From positions 1 to 7,133 of the forward strand of contig CAMWWG010000046.1 of the NCBI GenBank assembly GCA_947177935.1: DNA of 7,133 nucleotides, written 5' to 3'. Shown piece by piece: positions 1-6,031 of this stretch. The notes beneath the pieces were generated by a model. The model was not told the DNA's origin. It did not search any database and was given only the letters and a program-made list of their open reading frames with translations. The stretch's first letter is position 1; the number at the start of each line of letters is the position of its first letter. Source of the stretch: an uncultured Ruminococcus sp. Lineage in GTDB: Bacteria > Bacillota > Clostridia > Oscillospirales > Ruminococcaceae. Made by a program: the position numbers and the translations under genes.

Positions 1-61
1 TTTATTATGCTGGTAAAATTTAGATTTATTAGTTCAAAGTTAGGAGTGAAATATTATATCA

Positions 62-766
62 TTGACTGAAAAAATAGCAGAATTTTTAAACTGCGAATAT
101 GAGAGTTTTTATAACGAAAAAAATCCTGTTATTATTATAAAACGTTATGAGAAACTGATTTCTGAGGGAAATAGGAAAGGATTTACACCATTAATTATTG
201 TACCGAGTGAAATATTATTAGAAGATTTCCAGGATGCGAATACAAGAGAAGAATTATTCGCTAATATGAATCAAATAAATATTCAGGATTTATTTCATAA
301 AATGACTGAAAATTTTGGTAATGCAGAAGAAATTTTGAATATTCTTCCTTCAGATATAGAAACTTTTGAAATAATAGAAAAGCCTGCAAAAATGATCGGA
401 TTTCTTGATGTACTTACGGATAAAGTATTGTCGGAAGTAATGATTGCGAAAATACCTACAAAAAATCCGTGGGAATTGCCGTTATGGATTCCGATGGGGG
501 GATTTAATGATTGTCCTGCACCGGAAGAACAAGCTGTTATTTTTAAGCATTGGTTTGAAACTTATGGAGCTGTTCCGGCTTGCGTGACATATGATACATG
601 GGAATTGTTAGTAAGTTATCCCCTTGAAACAATCGAAGAAGCCTTAAAAATAGCAAAATTGCAATATATATTTGATTCTGATATTGTAGAACAAGGTTGC
701 GGCACTGTTGCTAATTTAGCAAAAGATTTAATGCATAATCCTGTATGGTATTTTTGGTGGGATTGA
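62..766 (+). CDS. DUF4253 domain protein, function unknown
   Basis: The 234-residue product has no signal peptide or membrane segment, so it is probably cytoplasmic. The C-terminal ~100 residues match the DUF4253 pattern: a tryptophan-rich entry (WELPLWIPMGG), HWFETYGAVPACVTYDTWEL, a helix EEALKIAKLQY, then DIVEQG and the terminal WYFWWD, which is typical of the end of this family. The N-terminal ~125 residues are not recognised. The biochemical role of DUF4253 is unknown to me. The start is uncertain. TTG at 62 follows GGAG (43-46) at a long 15-base spacing, while an in-frame ATT at 53 has better spacing (6 bases) but is a rare start codon; a stop at 47-49 rules out anything further upstream. 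The gene is noticeably more AT-rich than its right neighbours (18 of 60 bases G/C in 121-180), consistent with separate acquisition. No terminator separates it from the next gene. Confidence 0.8.
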   Translation: MTEKIAEFLNCEYESFYNEKNPVIIIKRYEKLISEGNRKGFTPLIIVPSEILLEDFQDANTREELFANMNQINIQDLFHKMTENFGNAEEILNILPSDIETFEIIEKPAKMIGFLDVLTDKVLSEVMIAKIPTKNPWELPLWIPMGGFNDCPAPEEQAVIFKHWFETYGAVPACVTYDTWELLVSYPLETIEEALKIAKLQYIFDSDIVEQGCGTVANLAKDLMHNPVWYFWWD

Positions 767-826
767 ATCCAATCAAGAAATAGCTGATATAAAAATTTTT
801 TAACTGAAAAAAATGAAAGAACGAAA

Positions 827-846
827 GGAGGAAGCGGCATTCCTCC
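827..846 (+). promoter_or_regulatory. Shine-Dalgarno site inside a possible hairpin
   Basis: A near-perfect ribosome binding site (AAAGGAGG, 824-831) is followed at once by its own complement. GGAGGAA (827-833) can pair fully with TTCCTCC (840-846) across a 6-base loop, hiding the site. No ATG, GTG or TTG lies at ideal spacing after it; the nearest in the frame of the downstream gene is GTG at 855, 23 bases on. The pairing is seen in the sequence; a role in translation control is inference. Confidence 0.45.
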
Positions 847-854
847 GGATCTAA

Positions 855-1703
855 GTGACCGAGGGATTCTGCCGCAATTTGATGAATTTTAATATTCCAA
901 TGCGTACAACGGGGGCAATTGACAGTCAGACAATCACACAGCAATCCGGGCGGATTAAATCCGCCGTTGATCTGAAAAATGCGACAAATCAGGATTTTGC
1001 GCCGGGAAATCTTTCATCACAGCAGAATTTTCAGTATTCGCAGAATCCTCAATACTCGCAAAATCCTCAGTATTCGCAGAATTCTCAATACTCACAAAAT
1101 CCCCAGTATTCGCAAAATTCTCAGTATTCACAAAATCCCTGGAGTTCTGTATCTGTTCCCAATTCCGGCACATACCTCCAGAAAGGGCAGAAAATCCCGG
1201 TTTCTGAACCATTTATCCGGATTGCCCTCGGCTGGGATGTCCTCAATCCTGCCTGTGAACTGGATGCCTCCTCTTTTATGCTCGGACAGAATGAAAAAGT
1301 CCTGAATGATGACTGGTTTATCTTCTACGGACAACCACAGGATCCCGATAGGAGTGTCCGTTATCAGATCAATCAGAACGGCATGGATAAGGCTTTCATT
1401 GATGTGGAAATTGCCCGGATCAGAACAGAAGTCCGGAAAATTGTCTTTGCTGTGACAATCTATGAAGCCATGCAGAAACGCTTGAATTTCAGCATGACCC
1501 GGAACGTTTACGGCAGAATCCTGAACCGGAATCAACAGGAAATTGCCCGGTTTGACTTGACAGACTGTTCTCCGCAGGTCACGGCAATGGTAATCGGAGA
1601 ATTATATCGCTACAAAGACACCTGGAAATTTAACGCTGTCGGTTCGGGCGTTGGCAGGGATCTTCCTGCTTTCTGCGGTATGTATGGCGTGAATCTTGAA
1701 TAA
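855..1703 (+). CDS. TerD-family stress protein with N-terminal QYSQN(P/S) repeats
   Basis: The C-terminal ~165 residues form a TerD domain: GWD (126-128) and LDASSF (136-141) near its start, then DDWFIFYG, an IVFAVTIYEA strand, the family signature TAMVIGELYRYKDTWKFNAVGSG, and a closing YGVNLE. TerD proteins are Ca2+-binding factors of tellurite/phage/stress resistance modules, in the cytoplasm or at the inner face of the membrane. The first ~115 residues are low-complexity and Gln/Asn/Ser-rich, with six tandem hexapeptides. The usual acidic Ca2+ cluster (GDNxxGxGDGDDE-like) after the FYG strand is replaced by a segment around residues 167-183 with few acids, so metal binding may differ. The start is uncertain. 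GTG 855 directly follows an in-frame TAA (852-854); ATG 882 and ATG 900 are alternatives but lack a well-spaced ribosome binding site. AIM24 follows 25 bases downstream, probably in the same transcript. Confidence 0.87.
   Translation: MTEGFCRNLMNFNIPMRTTGAIDSQTITQQSGRIKSAVDLKNATNQDFAPGNLSSQQNFQYSQNPQYSQNPQYSQNSQYSQNPQYSQNSQYSQNPWSSVSVPNSGTYLQKGQKIPVSEPFIRIALGWDVLNPACELDASSFMLGQNEKVLNDDWFIFYGQPQDPDRSVRYQINQNGMDKAFIDVEIARIRTEVRKIVFAVTIYEAMQKRLNFSMTRNVYGRILNRNQQEIARFDLTDCSPQVTAMVIGELYRYKDTWKFNAVGSGVGRDLPAFCGMYGVNLE
1032..1139 (+). repeat. Six tandem 18-bp units encoding QYSQN(P/S)
   Basis: This is an in-frame array of six 18-base units inside the TerD gene. It is translated as QYSQNP, QYSQNP, QYSQNS, QYSQNP, QYSQNS, QYSQNP, directly followed by W. 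Units differ at synonymous positions (CAG/CAA, TAT/TAC, TCG/TCA) while the peptide is almost invariant, which suggests that selection keeps the peptide. Arrays of this kind can gain or lose units by slippage without breaking the frame. Confidence 0.95.
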
Positions 1704-1728
1704 CATCAGAAATGGAGTGTATGAAATT

Positions 1729-2475
1729 ATGATCCAGTTTGAAACGTTGAATGAAGTCAGTCTGAAAGTCACTTGCCGGGGCAGTCATGATTATATCTTT
1801 GTCAAAGCCGGGGCGTTTATCGGTGGTGAATGTAACGGCGGTAAAAATTTTAAATTCAATAAAGTTCTTTTAGGTCCTCAGAATAATGCAGCACAGGCGA
1901 TTTTTGGACAGCTTGCCAGACGTGTCACCGGGGAGAATCTCCCGTTGATGAAAGTCGAATTCTCCGGGGATAGTGTTACTTATTATGCCAATAATCAGCA
2001 GCATGTGGTTGTTTGTCAGCTCGGAATGGGCGAGAGATTGTCCGTCGAGAGCGAGAATATTCTTGCATTTACGAAAGATTGCGATTATAATGTCAGATTC
2101 CTGGCCCAGGGTGTTATCTCTCAGAAAGGGCTTGCTACATCCACACTCACGGGAAGAGGACAGGAGGCATACGTAGCAGTTCTGGTGGACGGCAACCCGA
2201 TTGTCATCAGCAACATGAACAGCAACACGACATTGGAGGCTGACCCGGATGCAGTTGTCTGCTGGATCGGCGCTGATCCGGATTTTAAAACAGATCTGTC
2301 CTGGCGGAATCTGATCGGACAGAGTTCTGGAGAATCCTACATGTTTGAATGGAATGCACACAGTCCGGCATCCGTGATTATTCAGCCGATGGAACGGACT
2401 TCCGGATTGGATATTTCTATGGATGGATCAAGATCCGGGAGCAGACCCAGTACACAAAGCCGGATCACCTGGTGA
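1729..2475 (+). CDS. AIM24-family protein
   Basis: The product is 248 residues from ATG 1729, which follows GGAG (1714-1717) at 11 bases. An in-frame TTG at 1696 would overlap the end of the TerD gene and has no good ribosome binding site, so I reject it. The fold pattern fits AIM24 (DUF124), a beta-rich family: repeated short strands with glycine turns, a basic loop (GQLARRVTGENLPLMKVEF), the segment NILAFTKDCDYNVRF in the position of the family's 'sfLa..' strands, then a G-rich SQKGLATSTLTGRGQEAYVA run. There is no signal peptide. AIM24 was named in yeast mitochondria; bacterial members are often found with TerD-type proteins, and their molecular role is not settled. The last ~28 residues form a Ser/Arg-rich tail that looks disordered. 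Its place just after TerD suggests joint expression in a stress response. Confidence 0.82.
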   Translation: MIQFETLNEVSLKVTCRGSHDYIFVKAGAFIGGECNGGKNFKFNKVLLGPQNNAAQAIFGQLARRVTGENLPLMKVEFSGDSVTYYANNQQHVVVCQLGMGERLSVESENILAFTKDCDYNVRFLAQGVISQKGLATSTLTGRGQEAYVAVLVDGNPIVISNMNSNTTLEADPDAVVCWIGADPDFKTDLSWRNLIGQSSGESYMFEWNAHSPASVIIQPMERTSGLDISMDGSRSGSRPSTQSRITW

Positions 2476-2527
2476 AATTATACAAAATTCAACAAATTTT
2501 TTCGTTATTTTTTATTTTGTAAAATGC

Positions 2528-2556
2528 TTGACAAATGCTTTTGGATATGCTATAAT
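2528..2556 (+). promoter_or_regulatory. Consensus housekeeping promoter for the tRNA unit
   Basis: TTGACA (2528-2533) and TATAAT (2551-2556) are both perfect consensus and are separated by 17 bases, with a TG one base before the -10 hexamer (extended -10). Transcription would begin near 2562-2564, giving a leader of about 40 bases before tRNA-Leu. This is the expected strength for stable RNA genes. Confidence 0.93.
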
Positions 2557-2602
2557 AATAAAGCAGTCCGGAAAGTTCTGGTTTGCAGTTAAAAATCCTT
2601 AT

Positions 2603-2686
2603 GCGAGTGTGCTGGAACTGGCAGACAGGCTAGCTTGAGGTGCTAGTGTTGGAAACGACGTGTGGGTTCAAGTCCCGTCACTCGCA
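2603..2686 (+). tRNA. tRNA-Leu (anticodon GAG)
   Basis: The acceptor stem GCGAGTG (2603-2609) pairs with CACTCGC (2679-2685), and the discriminator base is A. The anticodon stem is CTAGC/GCTAG (2630-2634/2642-2646) with loop TTGAGGT, giving anticodon GAG at 2637-2639, which reads CUC/CUU leucine codons. A long variable arm GTTG-GAAA-CGAC, typical of class II tRNAs, precedes a T arm with GGGTTCAAGTCCC. CCA is not encoded, so it must be added after transcription. Confidence 0.95.
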
Positions 2687-2719
2687 TTCAGATTTTTTTA
2701 AAATTTTATGATGTTTGTT

Positions 2720-2811
2720 GGACAGATGGCTGAGCTGGTCTAAGGCGCACGACTGGAAATCGTGTAAGCGTTAGTAGCGCTTCGAGGGTTCGAATCCCTC
2801 TCTGTCCGCCA
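2720..2811 (+). tRNA. tRNA-Ser (anticodon GGA)
   Basis: The acceptor stem GGACAGA (2720-2726) pairs with TCTGTCC (2801-2807); the discriminator is G and CCA is encoded (2809-2811). The anticodon stem is CACGA/TCGTG with loop CTGGAAA, placing GGA at 2755-2757, which reads UCC/UCU serine codons. A long variable arm (around GCGTTAGTAGCGC) marks it as class II. It lies 33 bases after tRNA-Leu, with no promoter between them, so both are probably processed from one precursor. Confidence 0.96.
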
Positions 2812-2837
2812 TACCAAGTTATCTTGGCACGTTGGGG

Positions 2838-2876
2838 AAAGATCAGTTTTCTGAACTGATCTTTTTCTGTTTTTTT
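2838..2876 (+). terminator. Intrinsic terminator of the tRNA unit
   Basis: A perfect 11-bp stem, AAAGATCAGTT (2838-2848) with AACTGATCTTT (2854-2864), encloses the loop TTCTG. It runs straight into a T-rich tract to 2876. A smaller CCAAG-TTAT-CTTGG hairpin (2814-2827) lies between the tRNA 3' end and this terminator and may aid processing. The stem base AAAG/CTTT also gives an A-tract on the left, so some termination of leftward transcription is possible. Confidence 0.93.
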
Positions 2877-2931
2877 AGTATTTTATCGGATTTTATGAAA
2901 AAAATTTTTATCCGGAGGTGTTTTATCTGTT

Positions 2932-3192
2932 ATGACTGACAAGGAATTCCGAAAATTAAAACGTGTGGAACTGCTTGAAATGCTTTATTATCTCCAGAAA
3001 GAAAACGAGGATCTCCGTGCAGAAAATGATGTATTGAAACAGAATGTTGATGATCTGACAAAATCTGCTATGAATGCCAAAACCGTCCTTTCGGAGGAAA
3101 GTCTGCAACAGATTGCTCAGATTGTAAAACATGCCGTTTCTGGTGAGCCGGATTCTGCTTCCGTGGAGGTGATTCAGGATGGAACAGAATAA
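2932..3192 (+). CDS. Small coiled-coil protein upstream of signal peptidase
   Basis: This is an 86-residue, highly charged protein with no signal peptide. Residues ~3-50 form a continuous amphipathic helix: a basic start (KEFRKLKRVELLEML) followed by heptad-like KENEDLRAENDVLKQNVDDL, strongly suggesting a coiled coil. The C-terminal third (SEESLQQIAQIVKHAVSG) is a second probable helix. A GGAGG site at 2914-2918 precedes ATG 2932. The end overlaps the signal peptidase start by 14 bases in a different frame, so the two are probably translationally coupled and may act together. I do not recognise a named family. A cytoplasmic partner or regulator of the peptidase is a guess from position only. 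No clear promoter of its own is visible after the tRNA terminator. Confidence 0.8.
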   Translation: MTDKEFRKLKRVELLEMLYYLQKENEDLRAENDVLKQNVDDLTKSAMNAKTVLSEESLQQIAQIVKHAVSGEPDSASVEVIQDGTE

Positions 3193-3757
3193 GAGAGATC
3201 TTCCGAGTTCGGAGCAGATTTCTACGGAACTCCGGCGGGTGAAATACGAAAGAGAGTATTTCCGCATGTTTGCAAGTACAGTTTCGTCTCTGATTGTCGT
3301 GGCGGCGGTTGCCGTACTGATCTCCATGTTAGCGCTTCCGGTGCTCCGTGTCACGGGGACGAGCATGATGCCGACCATGGAGAATGATGAGCTTATCATT
3401 TGCAGCAAGCGTTCTAATTTTGAGACCGGGGACATTGTGGCATTTTACTTAAATAATAAGATTTTGTTGAAGCGTGTGATCGGCACTGCCGGGGACTGGA
3501 TTGATGTGACAGAGGACGGCACTGTATACGTTAATAATGCGCCCATTGACGAGCCGTATCTCATGGAGAAAGCCTACGGCATCTGCGACATCAGCCTGCC
3601 GTATCAGGTTCCCGACAACTGCATTTTCGTGATGGGTGACAACCGGGCAGTATCGGTGGACAGTCGTTCTTCCAGCGTGGGGAGTATTTCGGATGAATTT
3701 GTGATTGGCAAGGTAATTCTGCGGCTGTTTCCGTTCAATCGTCTGGGGCTGGTTTAA
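3179..3757 (+). CDS. lepB: Type I signal peptidase
   Basis: This 192-residue membrane-bound serine protease of the S26 family removes signal peptides from exported proteins at the outer face of the membrane. A single membrane segment (about residues 33-53) follows a charged cytoplasmic stretch. The catalytic serine is S62 in GTSMMPTM and the catalytic lysine is K98 in LLKRVIG. The conserved VMGDNR box (151-156) is followed by S-V-D-S-R-S, the expected box E. Length and architecture are those of a compact Gram-positive SipS-like enzyme. GGAGG (3165-3169) lies 9 bases before ATG, inside the preceding gene. The pilin gene follows 218 bases later under its own promoter. Cleavage of the pilin is a reasonable inference, but a general housekeeping role cannot be excluded. 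Confidence 0.95.
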   Translation: MEQNKRDLPSSEQISTELRRVKYEREYFRMFASTVSSLIVVAAVAVLISMLALPVLRVTGTSMMPTMENDELIICSKRSNFETGDIVAFYLNNKILLKRVIGTAGDWIDVTEDGTVYVNNAPIDEPYLMEKAYGICDISLPYQVPDNCIFVMGDNRAVSVDSRSSSVGSISDEFVIGKVILRLFPFNRLGLV

Positions 3758-3837
3758 TAGCCATTTTCGGATTTTGTGCAAAAGTGCTAAAAAATCGTTT
3801 AACCTGTGTAAGAAACAATAAAATTTTTGAAAAGCTA

Positions 3838-3866
3838 TTGACAAATCTTTCTTTTTGTGCTATACT
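3838..3866 (+). promoter_or_regulatory. Strong promoter of the pilin gene
   Basis: TTGACA (3838-3843) and TATACT (3861-3866) are separated by 17 bases, with TG at 3858-3859 giving an extended -10. The start point should fall near 3872-3874, leaving a leader of about 100 bases before the pilin ATG. No terminator is obvious between the peptidase gene and this promoter, so some readthrough from upstream is possible. Confidence 0.92.
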
Positions 3867-3872
3867 GTAAGC

Positions 3873-3960
3873 AAGATAGCATAAGGTTTTTGCCGGGAGG
3901 TCTGGCAGAGCCAAAGCTCGGCAGGCTGCGCCGCCAAAGACAGCCAATATTCTGATAAAA
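3873..3960 (+). promoter_or_regulatory. Structured GC-rich 5' leader of the pilin mRNA, unidentified
   Basis: The leader contains a G/C-rich block (3891-3945) standing out from AT-rich surroundings. It can form GAGC-CAAA-GCTC (3908-3911/3916-3919), extended by GC/GC across an A-G mismatch, and a second hairpin GGCTG/CAGCC (3924-3928/3941-3945) with a 12-base loop. The motifs GGCAG and GCCAAAG each occur twice (3904 and 3920; 3910 and 3933), so the two hairpins look like diverged copies of one element. I tried to match cyclic-di-GMP, SAM, cobalamin, TPP and T-box signatures and none fitted. A regulatory RNA or a protein-binding or stabilising leader is inference. Confidence 0.45.
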
Positions 3961-3975
3961 AAGGAGAAATTACTT

Positions 3976-5991
3976 ATGAGAAAGGCAAGAAAATTTGCTG
4001 CGATTGCAGCAGCCGCCATGATGACGGCAGCTCTGGCACTTCCGATGTCTATGAGCTCTTTCGCTACTGAGGGTGACGAGCTAACCGACGACACCACTGT
4101 GACAGATTCTGTTATTGGTGCGAAGACCATTGTTATTGAAAATGCAGATGATGCAAGCCATACGTACGTGGCATATCAGGTATTCAAGGGTGATGTTTCA
4201 AATAAAACAACTTTGGCGAATATCACATCCGGTGACGATGTAAACATGGCAGGATTGCTTTCTACATTGAAAAATAGTTCTTTGGAGAACTATTTTGATG
4301 GCATTGATGATTTCGATGACACTAAAACATCCGCTACTGACATTGCCGCTGAAAATGACAGAATTGCAAAGGCTATTGCAAATGTGCTTGCTACTGAAAA
4401 GGATGGGGATACTCTCATTTTTGATTATGATAATGGAGCAATGCAGGAATTTGCTAAGGCTGTTGGTAAAAACTTAACAGGGTCTGGTGTTGAATCATCG
4501 ACTGTAGGTAGTGAACAGCAGATTGGAGTTCCAGCAGATGGTTATTATTTGATTCAAGATAAAGATGCACCAACCAATGGTGACGGTGCTATGACACGCT
4601 TTATTATTCAGGTTGTTGGTAGCGCAAAGGTTACAGCTAAAACTGATTCTCCGTCCGTTGAGAAGAAAGTTGTTGAGAACGTAAAGTGGGCAACTGATGA
4701 TAAATATTCTTCTGATAAGGAAACTCCGGCAAATTCAGTTTATTCTGAAAGCACAGGTGCTTTAAATGATGTGGCTGACTACTGTGTAGGTGATACTGTA
4801 CCTTTTGAACTGATTGGTAAGTTGCCATCCACATACGATGATTACACCAAGTACTACTACCAGTTTAATGATAAACTCGGCAGAGAATTTAATTATACTC
4901 ACACAACTAATACAACCAAAAATTTCACGGTGGTTGCTGTAAATAAGAATGCAGCGGGTGAGTCTGTTGAATCAGTTATTACATCCCAGTTTACTGGTGC
5001 TGATGTTGCGGCTCCACAAGATGACACAAGTGAAGCAACACGTTTCTCCATAACTTGTGATGACTTGAAAGCTATCAAAACTGATGATGAGGGAAAATCT
5101 CTTACTATTACCAAGGATACTATCATCGTAGTAAGATATAATGCAGTGCTCAATGACAAGGCTGTGGTTGGTCGTCCCGGTCAGGAAAATGAAGTGTACT
5201 TGACATATTCTTGCAACCCGAACTATACGGGTGAGGGTGATAAGGATAAGCAGCCTGACAAACACAAAGACACTAAAGAAGACAAAGTAATCGTCTTTAC
5301 CTACGAACTTGATGAAACCAAGATTGATGCCGCTTCTGCTAATGCAACAGAAAAGGTTACACTTAATGGTGCAGAATTCATTCTTTCCAGAACCAAAACT
5401 GTAAAGGGTGAAGATGGTGCGCCGGATACAACTGTCACTGAATATGCAACTCTTGCAAGAGGTTCTTACGACGAAGATGCAAAAACTTGGACTGCAACAA
5501 CAGAAACAGATGAAACGAAGATTACAGATACAACATGGATTGTACAGGACTGGAATGCAACTAAGGCGGAGGCTGAGGCTAATCCAATTAAGTCAAGTAA
5601 TGGTGGTAAATTCAACATCCGTGGTCTAGATGATGGCGAGTATCAGTTGACTGAGACGAAAGCTCCGGAGGGTTACAATCTCCCAGCTCAACCGTTTACA
5701 GTTGTTTTGGCAGCAAAGACAGAGAATGGTCAGGGATGGACGACTGAAGATCCTGCTGACGCATTGAAAGACTATTCAGAGAATGATAAAACTGGTTGGG
5801 CTACTAATAAATTAGCAGTTGCTGCAAATACTGGTGTTGCATCTAGCGACATCGGCAACTCAAAGGCTGGCTCTCTGCCGTCTACCGGTGGTATCGGTAC
5901 AACGCTCTTCTATGTTGTGGGCGGTGTGCTCGTGGCTGGCGCAGGCGTGACGCTCATCACCAAGAAGAGACTCGGCGACAGCGAGAAGTAA
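3976..5991 (+). CDS. LPXTG-anchored isopeptide-domain major pilin
   Basis: This is a 671-residue surface shaft protein. A signal peptide (1-30, likely cut after SFA) is followed by an N-terminal domain. A D2-type isopeptide domain (about 226-420) starts SPSVEKKVVENV and contains FNDKLG with D299 and a closing NEVYLTYS strand with N405. Then come a charged K/D linker (418-438) and an SpaA/Cna_B-type domain (about 441-600) with the E-box YQLTETKAPEGY (E560) and a probable lysine partner K449. LPSTGG (634-639), a hydrophobic segment and the basic tail KKR form the sorting signal. Family knowledge predicts intramolecular Lys-Asn bonds. The polymerising lysine may be K222 in VTAK, just before the D2 domain, taking the place of the classical VYPK motif; this is inference. 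AAGGAG (3961-3966) sits 9 bases before ATG. The ends are GC-rich and the middle AT-rich. Confidence 0.94.
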   Translation: MRKARKFAAIAAAAMMTAALALPMSMSSFATEGDELTDDTTVTDSVIGAKTIVIENADDASHTYVAYQVFKGDVSNKTTLANITSGDDVNMAGLLSTLKNSSLENYFDGIDDFDDTKTSATDIAAENDRIAKAIANVLATEKDGDTLIFDYDNGAMQEFAKAVGKNLTGSGVESSTVGSEQQIGVPADGYYLIQDKDAPTNGDGAMTRFIIQVVGSAKVTAKTDSPSVEKKVVENVKWATDDKYSSDKETPANSVYSESTGALNDVADYCVGDTVPFELIGKLPSTYDDYTKYYYQFNDKLGREFNYTHTTNTTKNFTVVAVNKNAAGESVESVITSQFTGADVAAPQDDTSEATRFSITCDDLKAIKTDDEGKSLTITKDTIIVVRYNAVLNDKAVVGRPGQENEVYLTYSCNPNYTGEGDKDKQPDKHKDTKEDKVIVFTYELDETKIDAASANATEKVTLNGAEFILSRTKTVKGEDGAPDTTVTEYATLARGSYDEDAKTWTATTETDETKITDTTWIVQDWNATKAEAEANPIKSSNGGKFNIRGLDDGEYQLTETKAPEGYNLPAQPFTVVLAAKTENGQGWTTEDPADALKDYSENDKTGWATNKLAVAANTGVASSDIGNSKAGSLPSTGGIGTTLFYVVGGVLVAGAGVTLITKKRLGDSEK

Positions 5992-6031
5992 GTAAAATAG
6001 ACATCTAATAAAATCGTAATAGTATGATGAA

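Noticed and set aside
763..793. Promoter for the TerD gene (TTGAAT with TATAAA)
   Set aside because: The spacer is 19 bases and both boxes are imperfect in very AT-rich DNA; readthrough from upstream is equally possible.
955..1212. CRISPR-like array suggested by regular repeats in this region
   Set aside because: The repeats are 18-base units without spacers and encode an in-frame peptide array.
1128..1535. Antisense open frame of 135 codons inside the TerD gene
   Set aside because: It lies wholly within a well-supported gene on the other strand and its product shows no recognisable domain, so it is a shadow frame.
2481..2521. AT-rich inverted repeat TACAAAAT...ATTTTGTA after the AIM24 gene as a terminator
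   Set aside because: The stem is eight A/T-rich pairs with a 25-base loop, too weak to call with confidence.
2603..2811. The tRNA-Leu/tRNA-Ser pair as an attachment site for an integrated element covering the pilus locus
   Set aside because: I found no second copy of either tRNA 3' end in the window and no integrase, so there is no direct support.
3873..3960. Cyclic-di-GMP riboswitch call for the pilin leader
   Set aside because: The conserved GACGCAAAGC-type core and the tetraloop/receptor arrangement are not visible; only a loose resemblance (GAGCCAAAGC) exists.
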